Positions 37,971 through 46,061 of a stretch of DNA of 64,000 nucleotides are shown piece after piece (the stretch's first letter is position 1; every line of letters starts with the position of its first letter). This stretch comes from an uncultured Sulfurimonas sp. (GTDB taxonomy: Bacteria; Campylobacterota; Campylobacteria; Campylobacterales; Sulfurimonadaceae): contig NZ_OY759725.1 of NCBI RefSeq assembly GCF_963662755.1, forward strand, positions 1,749,781 to 1,813,780, in the 5' to 3' direction. The notes below the pieces were generated by a model. It saw nothing but the letters and a program-made list of their open reading frames with translations, was not told the DNA's origin and searched no databases. Both the position numbers and the translations under genes were made by a program.

Positions 37971-38415
37971 AGTATTGATTCCTATAGTGGCATTTGTAAT
38001 GATAATCGCAATGGCTATATATTTTTTGGTAAATCCATCTTATGAAAAATCACTCAAAGCGAAGTATTATTATGAAATGGGTGAGTATAATGAATCTCTT
38101 GTTCTTGCAAAAGAAGCTTTTAGTATAGATATATATAATCGAATGGCATCTACTATCATGGCTCAGTCTATTACCTCTTTGAAATATGTCTCCTACAATA
38201 ATGATGCAAAAAAATATATGCAAGATATCAACAAAATTGCTACACACGATGTTATCTCAGATGCCGATAAAGCTAAGATAAGAACAATATGTCATATTAT
38301 GTTGAGTGCGTACATTAAACTTGCTCCAAGCGTTGTAACTGATAAAGAATTAATAGAAGAGTCTGCAAGTTATCATAAGAAATTTGAGAAGCTCCTTGAA
38401 AAAGTTACTAAATAG
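37960..38415 (+). CDS. Membrane-anchored helical protein, TPR-like, unknown function
   Basis: The 151-residue protein has one N-terminal helix (VLIPIVAFVMIIAMAIYFLV) followed by a soluble alpha-helical part with an AKYYYEMGEYNESLVLAKEAF segment of TPR type. I do not recognise a named family. It begins inside the acyltransferase gene (11-base overlap), and the recombinase gene starts within its 3' end, so the block miaB-DUF374-this gene-xer is tightly coupled. The order suggests conservation in Campylobacterota, but the role is unknown. Confidence 0.75.
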   Translation: MRSRVLIPIVAFVMIIAMAIYFLVNPSYEKSLKAKYYYEMGEYNESLVLAKEAFSIDIYNRMASTIMAQSITSLKYVSYNNDAKKYMQDINKIATHDVISDADKAKIRTICHIMLSAYIKLAPSVVTDKELIEESASYHKKFEKLLEKVTK

Positions 38416-39229
38416 TAAAAGAGTAGATTTTTTAGAGTTTTTAGAAGACTTTAGAGCTTATTCTGATTTAACTATAAAAAGTTATGATGAAGCTTTAAAA
38501 GAAGCATTCGAATGTGTTGAAATTATTTCTGAAGATGATAATATAACAATAAATTTAATGCCATATCGTATAAAAATTTCTAATTTAAATCCTAAAACAA
38601 TAAGTAAAAAGTTAAGTGCAATAAGAACTTTTACAAAATATTTAAACGACAATGATATAAAAGTTTCACTAAAAGCAGATGATAGTTTAAAAGTAGCAAA
38701 GACTCTACCAAAACCGATTTCACATAAACATATACTAGAAGCGCTTGAACACTCTAACTCTTATGAGAAGCTTATTGTGACTTTATTGTATTCACTAGGG
38801 CTTAGAATATCTGAGCTTAGCTCTTTAAAACTTAGTGATATTTCTAGTGAATGGATTCGAGTTTTAGGTAAAGGCAAAAAACACAGAGATGTGCCTCTTT
38901 TAGCATCTACTAAAAAATTGATTGATGAATATCTAGCCAACAATAGCCCAAAAATATTTCTTTTAGAAGCAAATGATGAAAGATTAAGCGAAAACAGTCT
39001 AAGATATACAATTAATAAAACCTTTAAAAGAGTTGGATTAAAGGTTACGCCACATCAATTGAGACACTCTTATGCGACGTCATTGTTAAATGGCAATGCT
39101 TCAATAGCTGATGTGAGTGAATTGCTTGGTCATTCAAGTATGGCAACAACACAAATATATACAAAATTAGGTAGTGCATTGAAACAGAAAAATTATAACA
39201 AAGCACATCCACTTTGCGGAGATGAATAG
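38384..39229 (+). CDS. Xer-type tyrosine site-specific recombinase
   Basis: Tyrosine recombinases of this size resolve chromosome dimers or integrate DNA. The protein is at most 281 residues: an N-terminal core-binding domain (DFLEFLEDFRAYSDLTIKSY), then the catalytic domain with all six residues, Arg in LGLRISELS, Lys in GKGKKHRDVP, His-x-x-Arg in TPHQLRHSYA, His in LLGHSSMATT and Tyr in QIYTKL. The start is uncertain: TTG at 38384 or 38396, both inside the previous gene; there is no ATG before the core-binding domain. It differs in size from the roughly 360-residue XerH of Helicobacter. Neighbours do not indicate a mobile element. Confidence 0.88.
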   Translation: MRSSLKKLLNSKRVDFLEFLEDFRAYSDLTIKSYDEALKEAFECVEIISEDDNITINLMPYRIKISNLNPKTISKKLSAIRTFTKYLNDNDIKVSLKADDSLKVAKTLPKPISHKHILEALEHSNSYEKLIVTLLYSLGLRISELSSLKLSDISSEWIRVLGKGKKHRDVPLLASTKKLIDEYLANNSPKIFLLEANDERLSENSLRYTINKTFKRVGLKVTPHQLRHSYATSLLNGNASIADVSELLGHSSMATTQIYTKLGSALKQKNYNKAHPLCGDE

Positions 39230-40233
39230 TGCTTAGTCGGCTTTTTGAAGCTTTATATCATAAGATATTTGTAACTATTGTTGTGGAGCGTTCTCGAAGC
39301 GTAGTTTACATAGAAGAGTGTAACAGCAAAAGTATATTAAAAAGTTTATCAGAGAGTTTTAACACTACAGAACTTAGCACTAAAATGTATGAGTATATTG
39401 ACTCTTTTGCATCTGAATCCCCATTTTATTATGTTTCAATCTTAGATACTTCAAATGTTCAAGGTGCTGTTCCAACTTGCAAAAATGAAAATATATCTCT
39501 TTTTTGTGATGCATCATCTTCAAAAATTATGTGCCATCAAAATCAGTGGTCTTATTATACTTCAACTGCCAATCTAGATGCCATTAAGTATGATTACTCA
39601 AAAATTGGTGTTGATTTTGTATTTTCACCCTTTGTGGTTTTATCTAATTTTTTTAAAGATAAAATAGATTCTACTCTTGCAATTTATATACTTTTAGAAG
39701 ATAACTACATAACAATAGCCGTCTTTGATAACTCTAAACTTTTGTATGGTGACCATATGGATATGCAACATGGTGATGAAAATGAAGAGTTGTTAATCGA
39801 TGATAATAATGAAGAAGATTTAGATTTAGAAAGCAGTATAGATTTAGATGATATAGATGCTATGAGTGATATAGATGGTTTGGACGATTTTGGAGATATT
39901 GAAGATTTAGATTTAGTAGATGAAATAGATGAGTTTGCAGAGTCTCAAGAAGAGGAAGAGGAAGCTTCTGATGAAGAGGCTTCTTTGGATGATGTGAGTG
40001 GTTTTAATGAAGATTATCAAAGATTTTCACTTATTCAGAGTTCTATAAATACATTTTACAAAGATCTTAGATTTGAGAGTAAATTTATAGAAAGTGTTTA
40101 TGTAGCAGATGCCATAGGCGCTAGTGGAGATTTAAAAAAATATTTAGAAGAAGAGATGTTTTTAAGTGTTTTTGTAAGACATATAGATTTGGGTGCTGAA
40201 ATTTGTTCATTGGCAAAGGCAGATTTGAAATGA
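39229..40233 (+). CDS. PilM-like cytoplasmic protein with acidic insertion
   Basis: I place this as a divergent PilM-like protein mainly by context and layout. The 334-residue protein is soluble with an actin-like beginning (VTIVVERSRSVVYIEE) and a later IYILLEDNYITIAVFDNSK strand pair. Residues about 182-262 are a very acidic low-complexity stretch (IDDNNEEDLDLESS, then EEEEEASDEEAS) that is unlikely to fold. Its GTG start overlaps the recombinase stop by one base. It is coupled to two genes for bitopic membrane proteins that look like PilN and PilO. Function in a type IV pilus or secretion-like complex is inference. Confidence 0.6.
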   Translation: MLSRLFEALYHKIFVTIVVERSRSVVYIEECNSKSILKSLSESFNTTELSTKMYEYIDSFASESPFYYVSILDTSNVQGAVPTCKNENISLFCDASSSKIMCHQNQWSYYTSTANLDAIKYDYSKIGVDFVFSPFVVLSNFFKDKIDSTLAIYILLEDNYITIAVFDNSKLLYGDHMDMQHGDENEELLIDDNNEEDLDLESSIDLDDIDAMSDIDGLDDFGDIEDLDLVDEIDEFAESQEEEEEASDEEASLDDVSGFNEDYQRFSLIQSSINTFYKDLRFESKFIESVYVADAIGASGDLKKYLEEEMFLSVFVRHIDLGAEICSLAKADLK

Positions 40234-40799
40234 AATATAGCTATATAAAACCAAGAAAAAAAAGTATTTTTTCATCAGAGTTACAATTACTTTTTAGTTT
40301 TTTTAGCATCACTCTTTTGATGTTGTTTTTAACATATCTTTTTTTAGTTTTTAAAGATTATAGATTTGAGCAAAATACAAATGAAATAATTGAAAAAAGA
40401 GCAAACTTAGAAATTGATATAGAAAATATGAAAAAACAGATTACTTTTATAGAAAAAGAGGTACTTCTTAGCGAAAGAGTAAGCACTAAAAATACAATAC
40501 TTAAAGACTCTATTTCAAATTTATTTGACCTTGTACCTCAAAGAATAACTCTCTCTCAAGCAAAATTGCTTAAAGATGGGCTTATTCTTTATGGTATTAC
40601 ACCAAATAAGGATGTTTATAATTTTATGCTTCAAGCACCTCTTCGTTCAATATTTCATAGAACATACAGTAGTTTTTATCCAAGTGAAAATGGTTGGTTA
40701 AAATTTGTATCAACTAATTATATTGATGAAGATGAGCTATCTATAGAAAAACCTAAAGAAAACTTACAAAAGAAAGAGGAGAGTGATAATGAAGATTAA
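40230..40799 (+). CDS. PilN-like bitopic membrane protein
   Basis: The 189-residue protein has a short cytoplasmic N-terminus (MKYSYIKPRKKS), one membrane helix (LLFSFFSITLLMLFLTYLF), a coiled coil (about 55-100) and a small folded C-terminal domain with DLVPQRITLSQAKLLKDGL and PLRSIFHRTYSSF. The block DLVPQRITL followed by a ferredoxin-like fold matches PilN/GspL-type proteins. I choose ATG 40230, which overlaps the previous stop (ATGA); the earlier TTG gives nine extra residues. It overlaps the next gene by 11 bases. Assignment is structural inference. Confidence 0.62.
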   Translation: MKYSYIKPRKKSIFSSELQLLFSFFSITLLMLFLTYLFLVFKDYRFEQNTNEIIEKRANLEIDIENMKKQITFIEKEVLLSERVSTKNTILKDSISNLFDLVPQRITLSQAKLLKDGLILYGITPNKDVYNFMLQAPLRSIFHRTYSSFYPSENGWLKFVSTNYIDEDELSIEKPKENLQKKEESDNED

Positions 40800-41322
40800 T
40801 ATATCCAAACAGAGTATCTATCTGCTCTCTTTATCTATATTTTTGCTTTTATTTGTTCTTCTTTTTTCATTTCTTGTGTTGATTCCAAAAGGAAAAGAGT
40901 ATAGAATTCAAAGAACAGCATTACATAAAGATACAACAGAGTTTAGAAGATATGAAGAATTTTCAAATTCAACTCTAGAAAAACTAAAACAACTTCAGTC
41001 TGATAATGCACACATTATAACCGCTTTTAATACCCCTTTTAATAGTGAGAGATTTCAAAAGCAACATAGTTTGTATTTTACTTCATTAGAACTTTCTAAA
41101 ATAGAAGCTTTGGAAAATGAAGAAGAATTTGCAGTTTATGAAGTAAATACAACCTCTTCTATAAACTCTCCTAAAAGTTTTTATGACTTTTTAGATGCTG
41201 TAAATAAGGGCGATTGGATTATAGGGATTAACTTTCCTATTGATTTTAAAAGAGATCATGAATTGATAAATTCTTCTTTTACTATGAGAGTTTATAACAA
41301 AGAAAAAATATCAACTAAATAG
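40789..41322 (+). CDS. PilO-like bitopic membrane protein
   Basis: The 177-residue protein has an N-terminal helix (SIYLLSLSIFLLLFVLLFSF), a coiled coil (about 40-75) and a C-terminal domain with KSFYDFLDAVNKGDWIIG and INFPIDFKRD, as expected for the ferredoxin-like fold of PilO/GspM. AGGAG is seven bases before ATG 40789; the GTG two codons earlier is less well placed. Its last 12 bases overlap the convergent tilS. With the two preceding genes it gives a PilM-PilN-PilO order, but no secretin, PilP or ATPase follows. Confidence 0.6.
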   Translation: MKINISKQSIYLLSLSIFLLLFVLLFSFLVLIPKGKEYRIQRTALHKDTTEFRRYEEFSNSTLEKLKQLQSDNAHIITAFNTPFNSERFQKQHSLYFTSLELSKIEALENEEEFAVYEVNTTSSINSPKSFYDFLDAVNKGDWIIGINFPIDFKRDHELINSSFTMRVYNKEKISTK

Positions 41323-42312
41323 TTTTTTTATTTCTTGAAATATATCTATATTTTTATATAGATATGGACGAAGCTTAGGCTCTATTTTTAAAATTCTACA
41401 CTCTTCTTTAAATTCACGAGGCATATTTATGTTTGAGTCATCTTTTAGATATGGCGAAATAAATATAAACTCTCTATTTTTACTAACTAAAAATTTTCTT
41501 CCAACAACTAAAAAATCATTATATTTTAGTAGCTCTCTTTCGTTAGCGCTTAGCATATATATTTTAGATTTTAAGATTTTATCTATGATAAATATATTCG
41601 CTCTTTGTGTCTTTAAGCTTTTGAAATATGAAAGCTCACCTATGTTTTTGATATAAACTTCTGGTATAAGAGCTTCTCTATCATCATCAATATATTCAAA
41701 ACTTTTTTTTATACCGCTAAGATATTTTTCAAGGAGTGGAGTAGAGTAGTTATGTCTAAAAGAGTTTCTCTTTATTTCTTCATTTTTGTTTGTTTCATCT
41801 TCAAAATATTTTATACTTTTTTTGTTTAGATAGTCATAGAGTTCTTGTTTATCTAGATGCAAGAGTGGACGAACTAGAGTGTAAGTATCTCTGTGTTGAA
41901 CTTTTTGCATCCCTGCAATTTCTGCACAACCAGCACCTTTGCAAAATTGCATAAGCATCCATTCAAACCTATCTCCAAGATGATGAGCGGTTAAAAGATT
42001 GTTATAGTGATATTTAGAGATAAGTTCTTCAAAAAAATTATATCTAATCTCTCTTGCTTGTGCTTCAAAATTTTTGTCTATTATTTTTGCTTCAAGAGTA
42101 TGACACTTTAAGTTATATCTAGATGCTAACTCTTTTGCGTATTGAACTTCTTTTATACTTTGCGCTCTTTGATTGTAGTTAACAATGGCTATGTCAAATT
42201 TTATATTTTGTTTTATAAGTAAAAAAAAGAGGGCAGTAGAGTCTGCTCCTCCTGAGAAAGCAAGAAGATTTTTTTTCTCTTTAAGAACTTCTAAGGACGA
42301 AATATCTAGCAT
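41311..42312 (-). CDS. tilS: tRNA(Ile)-lysidine synthase TilS
   Basis: TilS converts C34 of tRNA-Ile(CAU) to lysidine so that it reads AUA. The 333-residue protein has the PP-loop SGGADSTALF (residues 20-29), NYNQRAQS and the HHLGDRFEWMLMQF segment of the ATP-pyrophosphatase fold; its C-terminal domain is short, as usual in this phylum. The gene follows rimO on the same strand with an 11-base gap. The 3' end overlaps the PilO-like gene by 12 bases, so convergent transcripts would run into each other. Confidence 0.94.
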   Translation of the reverse strand: MLDISSLEVLKEKKNLLAFSGGADSTALFFLLIKQNIKFDIAIVNYNQRAQSIKEVQYAKELASRYNLKCHTLEAKIIDKNFEAQAREIRYNFFEELISKYHYNNLLTAHHLGDRFEWMLMQFCKGAGCAEIAGMQKVQHRDTYTLVRPLLHLDKQELYDYLNKKSIKYFEDETNKNEEIKRNSFRHNYSTPLLEKYLSGIKKSFEYIDDDREALIPEVYIKNIGELSYFKSLKTQRANIFIIDKILKSKIYMLSANERELLKYNDFLVVGRKFLVSKNREFIFISPYLKDDSNINMPREFKEECRILKIEPKLRPYLYKNIDIFQEIKKLFS

Positions 42313-42323
42313 CTATTGAAGTC

Positions 42324-43634
42324 TTAATTCTCAACTGTAGCAGTTAAAATATTTCCAACAATGTCAGTCACTTTAGCCTTATATATTTTGCCAAATTCTA
42401 ATTCTTCGTCTTTTGTTCTGTCATTTACATATATCTCACCATCAATTTCAGGTGCCCATAAAAGCTTTCTTGCACTTAGTAGATACTCATGCTCATCACT
42501 CTCACCATCAATAATAAGCTCAATATCTTTTCCAATTTCAGCTTCAAGAGATTTTTTAGTACACTCAGATGCTATGTCACCTAGTGTTTGAGCGCGAGAT
42601 GCTATGACTTTAGCAGGGATTTTATTTTTCATATCGTGAGCTGGTGTTGTCTCTTCATCAGAGTATGAAAAAACATTTATTCTATCAAATCCATATGAAG
42701 ATGCAAACTCCATCATCTCTTCAAACATCTCTTGAGTCTCATTTGGATGCCCAACTATGAAGCTTGTTCTAAGAAATGAATTGGGAAGATTTTTCATAAA
42801 ATCTAAAAGTTCTATAGTTTTTTCTTTGCCAAAACCACGTTTCATTATGCGTAGCATCTCATCATTTATATGTTGGATAGGCATATCAAAATAGTTATGA
42901 AAGATTTTACTTTTTGCTATATTTTTAAGAAGTGCGATAGTTGTAGTTGATGGATAAAGATAAAGTATCCTTGCACTTTTTACACCCTCAATAAGTTCTA
43001 TTCTTTGTATAAGAAGGCTTAGTCCATCTTTGACATTTTGATCTCTCATGTATGAAGAGCTATCTTGAGATACAAAACTAAAGTCGTAATAACCTTTAGC
43101 AACTAAACCTTCAACTTCTTTAGCTATGGAGTCTAAGCTGCGAGACTTTAGTTTTCCTTTAAAAGATGGTATGGCACAAAAGCTACAAGTTTGATTGCAT
43201 CCTTCTGAGAGTTTAATATAAGCGTGATAAGTTGAACCTGTTACAACTCTCTCGCATCCATCTATAAGAAAAACTTCATCAGAAAAACGGCTTTTCTTTT
43301 GAGCTAAAAGCTCATCTATATGGTCATAATCACCTACACCTGTAAAGATATCAACCTCTGGCATCTGAGCTGCTAACTCTTCTTTGTATCTTTCGCTAAG
43401 GCATCCTGCCATAACTAAGACAGAGTCTTCTTTTCTTGCATCATGCAGACTTAAAACAGTATTTACAGACTCTTCTTTTGCGGCATCTATAAAACCACAA
43501 GTATTAACGATAATAACATCTGCTTCAGATTCTATATCTGTTAAAGTGAAATTTTGAAGTTTTCCCATCATTACTTCTGTATCGACAAGGTTTTTTGTAC
43601 AGCCTAAAGAGACTATGTGAAGTTTGTTATTCAT
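42324..43634 (-). CDS. rimO: Ribosomal protein S12 methylthiotransferase RimO
   Basis: RimO adds a methylthio group to an aspartate of ribosomal protein S12. The 436-residue protein has SLGCTKNLVDTEVMMG, NTCGFIDAAKEES, MAGCLSERY (N-terminal cluster Cys), the radical SAM motif EGCNQTCSFCAIP (about 150) and a C-terminal TRAM domain. The TKNLVDTE pattern separates it from the MiaB paralogue at 36-37 kb. It is followed by tilS. The start is divergent from the flavoprotein gene, 44 bases apart. TATAAG about eight bases before the ATG hints at a short or absent leader. Confidence 0.96.
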   Translation of the reverse strand: MNNKLHIVSLGCTKNLVDTEVMMGKLQNFTLTDIESEADVIIVNTCGFIDAAKEESVNTVLSLHDARKEDSVLVMAGCLSERYKEELAAQMPEVDIFTGVGDYDHIDELLAQKKSRFSDEVFLIDGCERVVTGSTYHAYIKLSEGCNQTCSFCAIPSFKGKLKSRSLDSIAKEVEGLVAKGYYDFSFVSQDSSSYMRDQNVKDGLSLLIQRIELIEGVKSARILYLYPSTTTIALLKNIAKSKIFHNYFDMPIQHINDEMLRIMKRGFGKEKTIELLDFMKNLPNSFLRTSFIVGHPNETQEMFEEMMEFASSYGFDRINVFSYSDEETTPAHDMKNKIPAKVIASRAQTLGDIASECTKKSLEAEIGKDIELIIDGESDEHEYLLSARKLLWAPEIDGEIYVNDRTKDEELEFGKIYKAKVTDIVGNILTATVEN

Positions 43635-43666
43635 TATTGCTACTTATAATTTTTTTGACATTATAC

Positions 43667-43672
43667 TATAAT
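43667..43672 (+). promoter_or_regulatory. -10 element giving a predicted leaderless mRNA
   Basis: TATAAT ends exactly six bases before the ATG of the BaiN-like gene. The TTGACA at 43655 is only six bases upstream and cannot serve as its -35. Confidence 0.55.
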
Positions 43673-43678
43673 TGCATT

Positions 43679-44830
43679 ATGAAAATATATGATGTAATAA
43701 TTTTAGGAGCAGGAGCAAGTGGTCTTATGTGCTCAGCTCATTTAAACAAAAATTTAAATGTTGCAATAGTAGAAATCAATGCAAAAATAGCTCAAAAGTT
43801 AAAAGTTTCTGGTGGTGGTAAATGTAACATCACAAATGTAAGTGTTAGTAGTGAAAATTTTGATGGAGATTTGAATCTAATTTCTAGTGTTTTAGAGCGT
43901 TACTCAAAAGAAGATTTACTAAATTTTTTGCAAAAAAACTCTTTAGTGCCAGTGCTAAGAAAAGATAGATATTATTTTTGTAAGAACTCTTCTGATGAGA
44001 TAATAAATATTTTGAAAAAACTTACTAAACATCAAGAGTTGGTTTTAAATCAAGAGATTTTAGAAGTTACAAAAAAAGATAATATTTTTGAGGTAAAGAC
44101 TAAGCGTGGAATTTTAAAAGCTTCAAGAGTTGTAGTTGCAAGTGGTGGTAAAAGTTTTCAAACTCTTGGTGCTAGTGATATTGGTTTAAAGATAGCTAAA
44201 AGTTTTAATCTTAAAGTAAAAGAGTTTACTCCTGCTCTTGTTGGTTTTACTCTTCAAAAAGATCAGTTTTGGATGAAAAGTTTGAGTGGACTGAGTTGTT
44301 ATGTTCATATCAAAGTTGATGATAAAGTTTTGGATGAAGATTTACTTTTTGCACATAAAGGCATTAGTGGACCAGCTGTTTTATCGGCATCTCTATATTG
44401 GAAAAAGGGAAATATTTCTATAGATTTTTTGCCAAATAAAAATATACTCAATCTAATAAAAGGTAGCAAAAAACTTGTTAGTTCAGTTATTCCTTTGCCA
44501 AAAAGGCTCTCCGTTGAACTCTTAAAAGCAATGGATGTCAAAGATGTAGAGTGTAAAAAACTTACAAAAGAAGCAAAAGAAAAACTGATGTGCATCCATA
44601 ATTATGAGTTTGCACCAGCTGGAAATTTTGGTTTTACTAAAGCAGAAGTAAGTAGAGGCGGTGTTTGTGCGGATGAGTTACATTTTGAATCTTTAGAATC
44701 AAAAAGTGTTGAAAATTTACACTTTATAGGTGAGGTTGTCGATGTGACAGGAGAACTTGGGGGTTATAACTTCCAATGGGCTTTTAGTAGTGGTGTAGTT
44801 TGTGCAAGAGAGATAAACAATACTCTTTAA
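43679..44830 (+). CDS. HI0933/BaiN-family FAD-dependent oxidoreductase
   Basis: The 383-residue flavoprotein has an N-terminal Rossmann motif (IILGAGASGLMCSAHL), KVSGGGKCNITN, a middle substrate domain and the C-terminal GGYNFQWAFSSGVVCA FAD-binding segment. The family includes BaiN and RdsA-like proteins with diverse or unknown substrates. The ATG at 43679 begins the Rossmann motif directly; the extension to 43595 is not supported. No Shine-Dalgarno is present and the -10 element is placed for a leaderless start. It is followed by two small envelope-protein genes. Confidence 0.9.
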   Translation: MKIYDVIILGAGASGLMCSAHLNKNLNVAIVEINAKIAQKLKVSGGGKCNITNVSVSSENFDGDLNLISSVLERYSKEDLLNFLQKNSLVPVLRKDRYYFCKNSSDEIINILKKLTKHQELVLNQEILEVTKKDNIFEVKTKRGILKASRVVVASGGKSFQTLGASDIGLKIAKSFNLKVKEFTPALVGFTLQKDQFWMKSLSGLSCYVHIKVDDKVLDEDLLFAHKGISGPAVLSASLYWKKGNISIDFLPNKNILNLIKGSKKLVSSVIPLPKRLSVELLKAMDVKDVECKKLTKEAKEKLMCIHNYEFAPAGNFGFTKAEVSRGGVCADELHFESLESKSVENLHFIGEVVDVTGELGGYNFQWAFSSGVVCAREINNTL

Positions 44831-44883
44831 AGTCTGCTTCAAAAGCTACAGTGTATAATTGTTACAAATATAAAGGACAAAAA

Positions 44884-45480
44884 ATGGTTAAAAAATTAAA
44901 TAAAATTGTGTTAGCTACTTTATTGGTAGCTTCATCTTTGGTGGCTGAGTCAACTGAAAACTCTAAATATAAATACAATATGAATTCTTTAGTGGGTTTT
45001 GAAGTAGGTTATAGTACTTTTGATTATGAAAGAGTTGCTGGTGGTCTTACAACAGATAAACCTACTGTAAATTTAAATCATGGTGGTATTAAAATAGGTG
45101 CGGAGTCTGAAAATTATAGACTCTTTTTAAGTGCAAGAGCGTTCGACGCTGGTGAATTTGACTATGCTCGTGCTTATGGTGTTGAGTTTCAGTACCTTTT
45201 AAACGTTTCTAAAATGGCAAATATTTATTTTGGAGTAAATGCAGGTAAAGTAGATTTTAAACTAGATGACAAAAAAAATTCTAACAGTGTAAAACTTGGA
45301 GAAAACTATATCGGTGGAGATATAGGTGTTAATGTGCATCTAGCAAAGATAGTAGATCTTGAATTAGGTGCTAGAGTTATGAGTTTAAATGCGACACAAA
45401 ATGACGGTGCAGTTAAATATGACTTTGATAATATTGTTACTGGTTATGCGAGTATTATTTACAAATTTCAAATGGATTAA
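44884..45480 (+). CDS. Outer-membrane beta-barrel protein, small
   Basis: The 198-residue protein has a signal peptide (KIVLATLLVASSLVA) and about eight predicted strands with aromatic ends (NSLVGFEVGYSTFDY, RLFLSARAFD, YGVEFQYLL, ASIIYKFQMD). It resembles small OmpA/OmpW-type porin-like barrels, but I do not recognise the family. AAAGGA stands before the ATG; an upstream in-frame extension to 44800 lacks a signal peptide. It is three bases upstream of the next gene and probably co-transcribed. Confidence 0.75.
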   Translation: MVKKLNKIVLATLLVASSLVAESTENSKYKYNMNSLVGFEVGYSTFDYERVAGGLTTDKPTVNLNHGGIKIGAESENYRLFLSARAFDAGEFDYARAYGVEFQYLLNVSKMANIYFGVNAGKVDFKLDDKKNSNSVKLGENYIGGDIGVNVHLAKIVDLELGARVMSLNATQNDGAVKYDFDNIVTGYASIIYKFQMD

Positions 45481-45483
45481 TAA

Positions 45484-45816
45484 ATGAAATATATTTTAAT
45501 TGTTATGCTTATTTTTGGTATTGCACAGGCTGATATTATGAAAAAAAAGACATTGGCGTGTCCTAGTGTCTTAGCCTTACAAAAAGCACCTATAGAAAAA
45601 CATCAAGACTCCATGAATCTTAGTATGTATGCCATATCAAATGATTGTGTTATCTTGGATAAGAGAGATAACGTAGAAGCAATAGGTTATGACCCTACAA
45701 ACACAAAAGAGATGTTTCAAAAAATATTTTATAAAAAAACAGGCGTCTATCTTTATATTTTAAAATCAACTATTCAAGTTGAACAAGATGGAAAGAAAAG
45801 TTCTTTAAGATTTTAA
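45484..45816 (+). CDS. Small periplasmic protein of unknown function
   Basis: The 110-residue protein has a signal peptide (KYILIVMLIFGIAQA), then a short mature part with two Cys (LACPSVLAL and SNDCVILDKRDN) that might form a disulfide. I do not recognise a family. It follows the barrel gene by three bases, so the two proteins may work together in the envelope. It ends 40 bases before the tRNA-Val gene on the other strand. Confidence 0.65.
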   Translation: MKYILIVMLIFGIAQADIMKKKTLACPSVLALQKAPIEKHQDSMNLSMYAISNDCVILDKRDNVEAIGYDPTNTKEMFQKIFYKKTGVYLYILKSTIQVEQDGKKSSLRF

Positions 45817-45855
45817 ATTTATATGTGATAAAAAGTCAATAAGCAGAAAAAAAGA

Positions 45856-45931
45856 TGGTGCTCACAACTGGACTCGAACCAGTGACTCTTACCTTGTCGA
45901 GGTAATACTCTACCAACTGAGTTATGCGAGC
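45856..45931 (-). tRNA. tRNA-Val (anticodon GAC)
   Basis: The 76-base cloverleaf folds fully: acceptor GCTCGCA/TGTGAGC (one G-U pair), D stem ACTC/GAGT, anticodon stem TTACC/GGTAA, T stem ACTGG/CCAGT with loop TTCGAGT, discriminator A and encoded CCA. The anticodon loop reads TCGACAA, giving GAC for valine codons GUC/GUU. Position 33 is C where U is almost universal; see findings. No terminator was identified next to it. Confidence 0.92.
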
Positions 45932-46022
45932 ACATCAAGAGCGTAATTCTATCTAAAATTTCTTAAAATAATTTTTCATAAGTTAGCCTAAATATTTATA
46001 TTTAATTTATGTTTATTGAGTG

Positions 46023-46028
46023 TATAAT
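46023..46028 (+). promoter_or_regulatory. -10 element for pckA
   Basis: TATAAT on the plus strand gives a leader of about 27 bases that contains AAAAGG six bases before the start codon. Confidence 0.5.
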
Positions 46029-46061
46029 TTCACTACAAAAAAAGTACCCAAAAGGTAAGTT

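Noticed and set aside
38384..41322. An integrative element carrying the recombinase and the pilus-like genes
   Set aside because: No attachment repeats, tRNA insertion site, transposase or base-composition change is seen; the genes are coupled to conserved housekeeping genes.
43655..43660. TTGACA upstream of the BaiN-like gene as a -35 element
   Set aside because: It lies only six bases from the TATAAT at 43667-43672, so it cannot be the -35 of that promoter.
43595..43678. N-terminal extension of the BaiN-like protein to 43595
   Set aside because: The extension overlaps the rimO start on the other strand and the promoter, and is a hydrophobic stretch unlike the family; the Rossmann motif begins at ATG 43679.
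44305..44595. Antisense open frame of about 95 codons inside the BaiN-like gene
   Set aside because: Shadow of a well-supported flavoprotein gene; no start site and no recognisable domain.
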